Below are positions 6,569-8,675 of a stretch of DNA of 8,675 nucleotides, in pieces. Position 1 is the stretch's first letter; each line of letters starts with the position of its first letter. Both the position numbers and the translations under genes were made by a program. This stretch comes from Bacteriovorax sp. UBA1852 (GTDB lineage Bacteria > Bdellovibrionota > Bacteriovoracia > Bacteriovoracales > Bacteriovoracaceae): positions 1 through 8,675 of the forward strand of contig DDIK01000136.1 in NCBI GenBank assembly GCA_002338505.1, given 5' to 3'. Under the pieces are notes generated by a model. It was not told the DNA's origin. It saw only the letters and a program-made list of their open reading frames with translations, and made no database searches.

Positions 6569-8401
6569 CTAAATTCCGTCTCTGTGATTTCTAACTATTT
6601 TTAAAAAGCTCTTCATCATCTTTGAGCTCTCATGATATCTAAAAGAAGACTTCTTCTTGTCATCAACACTTAAGTTTTGAGATTCACTAAATTGTCTCAC
6701 AAGAGTTGAAATTTTTTCAGGTGATAATTTCTTATCTGCATGCAAAACCTTTTGTACAATATGAGTAATGCTATCTCCCGTTACTCTATCATAGCGATTA
6801 ATAACAGAGGAGCGCATCGTAATCTCCAAGAGAAGATTCTCTTTAGTCAGATTAAATTCCTTAGCAACTTCTTCAACAAGCTTGAAGTAATACTTAAGAA
6901 AGTGGTTAATCTTTTTTCTCTTATATGGCGTTAGTGCGACGTCTTCATCGCTTGCGTAATTTGATCTAATAATCTCAATAAATTCAGCATGCTTTAAGGC
7001 TTCTCCGCGGTGAAGACTTACCTGAGGAAGTACTCTTAAAATATCTCTCATGCAAAATATTGCATCACACGTTATTCCGTCACTCACCTGAACAAGTCCG
7101 ACACTAGACTTTGCTCTTTCAAAATATGAAAATGATTTGAGATACTCTGTAATATCTTTTTGACAGTGCTTTAAAAGAAACTCAATCTGAGTCTGCTTAA
7201 AGCCTATCCTCTTTAGGGCGTTAGATTGTCGTCTCATATTAAAAAGAAGATCAAACTTATTTGAAATTTCTTTTTTATCTTTCTTAGTCAGATCTTTGGA
7301 GTTTTCATCTTTTAAGAAATTTCTAATACCTGCGAATGTATTAACAATGAGCTTTGCTTTATTCTTTTGTTCTTTAATATTTGTCGAATATTGATCAACA
7401 TCATCAAATCGGTATTCATGGTGAAAGAGCCCAAATTGGCGAATTGATCCATAGTCGATAATACCGCCGTCCATAAGAATATTATCACCATCCCAGTCAA
7501 GCCAACAAAAGATATAGTCATCTTCAAAATCAGCTGAGAGATTTGCAAAGACTTCAAGCTCTCTATCTAAAAAGTAGTCATACTTTTTCTTGTTCTTAGG
7601 GCAATCCTGCCAATATCCTCGACTTATTTGAGAATCAATATAGTAATCAACTATTGCCTTGAGTGCTTGATGATCTCTTTGTTTGTACCAACAAAATAAG
7701 TGAGAAGGACGTATGAGGTTTTCATGGGCCCTGACATTAATACTAATGCCATTACCAAAGTCAATAATTGCTAGAATCTGTTCTGTGGAATAATTATTCT
7801 TCTTTAAAACTTCACTAAAGAAAAGTGTTTCAAAGCCTTCATCAATTTCAGCATACCCACAACCATAAGAAATACTTGGGTCCCCTGACTGAAAATTCTT
7901 TTCATAAATATGAGTCGCTGGACTTAGAGAAGTCGCGCCAACACCCGCACTTGATACATCCCACGTCTTTGATTTCTTCTTTATTTGTCCCAACCAAACA
8001 CTTCGACCATCTCCCGATGTCTTTCCTTGCTTATTGGGATGTTGCAACTGCAGGTACCTTGTTGCCATATACTCGCCTTCTCTCAATTCCTTTGCAGAGA
8101 ATTTGATATCATTTTCTAGGTCGTATTCATTAATAATCAAGAATGAGAAAGTGTCATGGATAATTTTCTCTAAACTCTTGGACATCTCATATGGATGATT
8201 TGAATCGATAAGACCCATCTCTTTAGCAAGATCAAAGTTAAAGAACTTCACTTCCCCACCGGTACGCTTACGAGTCTTGTAAAGAATATAAGAATCTGGA
8301 CAAGAGTCCTTTAATGGATGTTCGCCATTAAGTTTTAAAAAGTTCTTATACTTTTTCTCTGATGGTTTTGAATGTGGCTTTTTCTTTGAAGTCTGGGCCA
8401 T
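6569..8401 (-). CDS. Divergent SelO/YdiU-family pseudokinase-fold protein (candidate AMPylator)
   Basis: 610 residues from the ATG at 8401 (residue numbers below follow this start). SelO proteins have a kinase-like fold and transfer AMP to Ser/Thr/Tyr of target proteins. Family landmarks here: GDGRSVWLGQ (130-139; SelO has GDGRA..LGE), TWDVSSAGVGATSLSP (146-161; SelO WDLHLKGAGPTPYSR), ETLFFSEVL (191-199), PSHL (232-235), LKAIVDYYI (247-255), and WDGDNILMDGGIIDYGSI (303-320). The last keeps the Asp306-Asn307 and Asp316 (DYG) equivalents of SelO Asp252, Asn253 and Asp262 at the correct 10-residue spacing. By eye, the ATP lysine of LKGAG is Ala152 and the arginine after PSHL is Phe236, so it may be altered in activity. 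The remaining C-terminal 270 residues are helical and charged. It is longer than typical bacterial SelO (about 480-500). The frame extends 24 codons upstream to a GTG (8473) without a ribosome site, so the ATG is preferred. It heads an operon with the S51 hydrolase. Confidence 0.7.
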   Translation of the reverse strand: MAQTSKKKPHSKPSEKKYKNFLKLNGEHPLKDSCPDSYILYKTRKRTGGEVKFFNFDLAKEMGLIDSNHPYEMSKSLEKIIHDTFSFLIINEYDLENDIKFSAKELREGEYMATRYLQLQHPNKQGKTSGDGRSVWLGQIKKKSKTWDVSSAGVGATSLSPATHIYEKNFQSGDPSISYGCGYAEIDEGFETLFFSEVLKKNNYSTEQILAIIDFGNGISINVRAHENLIRPSHLFCWYKQRDHQALKAIVDYYIDSQISRGYWQDCPKNKKKYDYFLDRELEVFANLSADFEDDYIFCWLDWDGDNILMDGGIIDYGSIRQFGLFHHEYRFDDVDQYSTNIKEQKNKAKLIVNTFAGIRNFLKDENSKDLTKKDKKEISNKFDLLFNMRRQSNALKRIGFKQTQIEFLLKHCQKDITEYLKSFSYFERAKSSVGLVQVSDGITCDAIFCMRDILRVLPQVSLHRGEALKHAEFIEIIRSNYASDEDVALTPYKRKKINHFLKYYFKLVEEVAKEFNLTKENLLLEITMRSSVINRYDRVTGDSITHIVQKVLHADKKLSPEKISTLVRQFSESQNLSVDDKKKSSFRYHESSKMMKSFLKIVRNHRDGI

Positions 8402-8407
8402 ATAAAT

Positions 8408-8413
8408 ATTATA
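8408..8413 (-). promoter_or_regulatory. Possible -10 element placing transcription start at the ATG of the SelO-like gene
   Basis: A perfect TATAAT on the minus strand ends 6 bases before the ATG at 8401. With normal -10 to start spacing the first transcribed base would be the A of the ATG, and no Shine-Dalgarno is present, so a leaderless mRNA is possible. No convincing -35 is found at 16-18 bases, and the surroundings are very AT-rich. Confidence 0.3.
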
Positions 8414-8433
8414 TGACAAAACAAATGAAGTAC

Positions 8434-8494
8434 TTATACAGGGGAAAACATGTCTTATCCCCGAGTGTTGCACTCAAGAACGAGACATGTATAA
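8434..8494 (-). terminator. Nested inverted repeats after the cyclophilin gene; possible terminator
   Basis: An 8-base perfect inverted repeat, ACATGTCT (8448-8455) with AGACATGT (8483-8490), encloses a second hairpin GAGTG-TTG-CACTC (8463-8475). On the minus strand the outer stem is followed by TTTT (8444-8448 region), as expected for an intrinsic terminator of the cyclophilin gene, whose stop lies about 20 bases upstream. Additional pairings exist: GGGGA (8441-8445) with TCCCC (8458-8462), and TTATACA (8434-8440) with TGTATAA (8488-8494), which compete with the main stem. The T-run is short, so an operator or attenuator for the SelO-like gene downstream is an alternative. Confidence 0.4.
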
Positions 8495-8512
8495 CTAACT
8501 GGTATTATTTAT

Positions 8513-8675
8513 TTATTTAACAACAGAGACTTTTTCAATGACGACATTCTTAACAGGTAAGTTTCTCATAGGTCCATTGACTTTAGTTTGAGTTTTTTTA
8601 ATTTGATTAATAATACTCATTCCTTTTACAACTTTTCCAAATACAGCGTATCCGTATTTATCAGGAGATTTTCCC
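8513..8675 (-). CDS. Cyclophilin-type peptidyl-prolyl cis-trans isomerase, C-terminal part
   Basis: 53 residues plus the TAA stop (8513-8515) are visible; the N-terminal two thirds lie beyond the right edge. The fragment contains the typical cyclophilin end SPDKYGYAVFGKVVKGM, followed by a helix (SIINQIKKT) and the closing strand NLPVKNVVIEKVSV. Bacterial PpiA/PpiB proteins end in the same way. Cyclophilins catalyse isomerisation of prolyl peptide bonds during folding. Whether this one is cytosolic or exported cannot be decided without the N-terminus; the catalytic Arg/Phe/Gln residues are also outside the window. Confidence 0.9.
   Translation of the reverse strand, partial: GKSPDKYGYAVFGKVVKGMSIINQIKKTQTKVNGPMRNLPVKNVVIEKVSVVK

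Noticed and set aside
7825..8106. Open frame on the plus strand inside the SelO-like gene
   Set aside because: Antisense to conserved SelO motifs and without family features.
8402..8473. Upstream GTG start of the SelO-like protein adding 24 residues
   Set aside because: No ribosome site precedes it, the extra residues (MQHSGIRHVFPC...) do not resemble the lysine-rich start that follows, and the stretch overlaps the inverted repeats and a -10-like element.
1..8675. Mobile element, defence island, CRISPR array or tRNA gene
   Set aside because: No transposase or integrase, no regularly spaced repeats, and no tRNA-like cloverleaf was noticed; the genes are mostly housekeeping or regulatory.

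Overview
The window looks like ordinary chromosomal sequence from an AT-rich, Gram-negative-type bacterium. It has dense coding, short intergenic gaps, Shine-Dalgarno sites of the AGGA/GGAG type, and AcnA-type aconitase together with the CmoA/CmoB wobble-uridine pathway. The AT-rich proteobacterial-like proteins and lysine-rich composition would fit a marine Bdellovibrio-and-like organism (Bacteriovoracales/Halobacteriovorax type). That placement is an inference from general impression, not something the window proves. No phage, transposon, CRISPR, tRNA or rRNA signal was found.

Layout. The left edge (1-2240, minus) holds most of an AcnA-type aconitase whose C-terminus lies outside the window. 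It has a well-formed extended -10 promoter and a strong ribosome site. Upstream on the same strand (2333-3645) is a two-gene signalling unit joined by an ATGA overlap: an OmpR/PhoB-type response regulator and, before it, a 213-residue protein. The latter looks like a histidine-kinase dimerisation/phosphotransfer helix pair followed by a CA-like domain without ATP-binding boxes, resembling ChpT/Spo0B-type phosphotransferases. A 162-base divergent gap separates this unit from a plus-strand operon cmoA-cmoB-DUF454 (3808-5898), which makes carboxy-SAM, uses it on tRNA wobble uridine, and adds a small YbaN-type membrane protein.

The right part is again minus strand. A 610-residue divergent SelO/YdiU-family protein (6569-8401) is followed 9 bases later by an S51-family (peptidase E-like) serine hydrolase (5876-6559), whose 3' end overlaps the 3' end of the DUF454 gene by 23 bases. 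At the right edge is the C-terminal end of a cyclophilin-type prolyl isomerase (8513-8675). The 111-base gap between cyclophilin and the SelO-like gene holds nested inverted repeats.

The two most interesting units are (i) the ATP-box-less phosphotransfer protein translationally coupled to its response regulator with no sensor kinase nearby, and (ii) the SelO-like protein. By eye alignment the latter keeps the catalytic Asp-Asn and DYG residues of SelO AMPylators but appears to lack the nucleotide-anchoring lysine and phosphate-binding arginine, and it is co-transcribed with a hydrolase.
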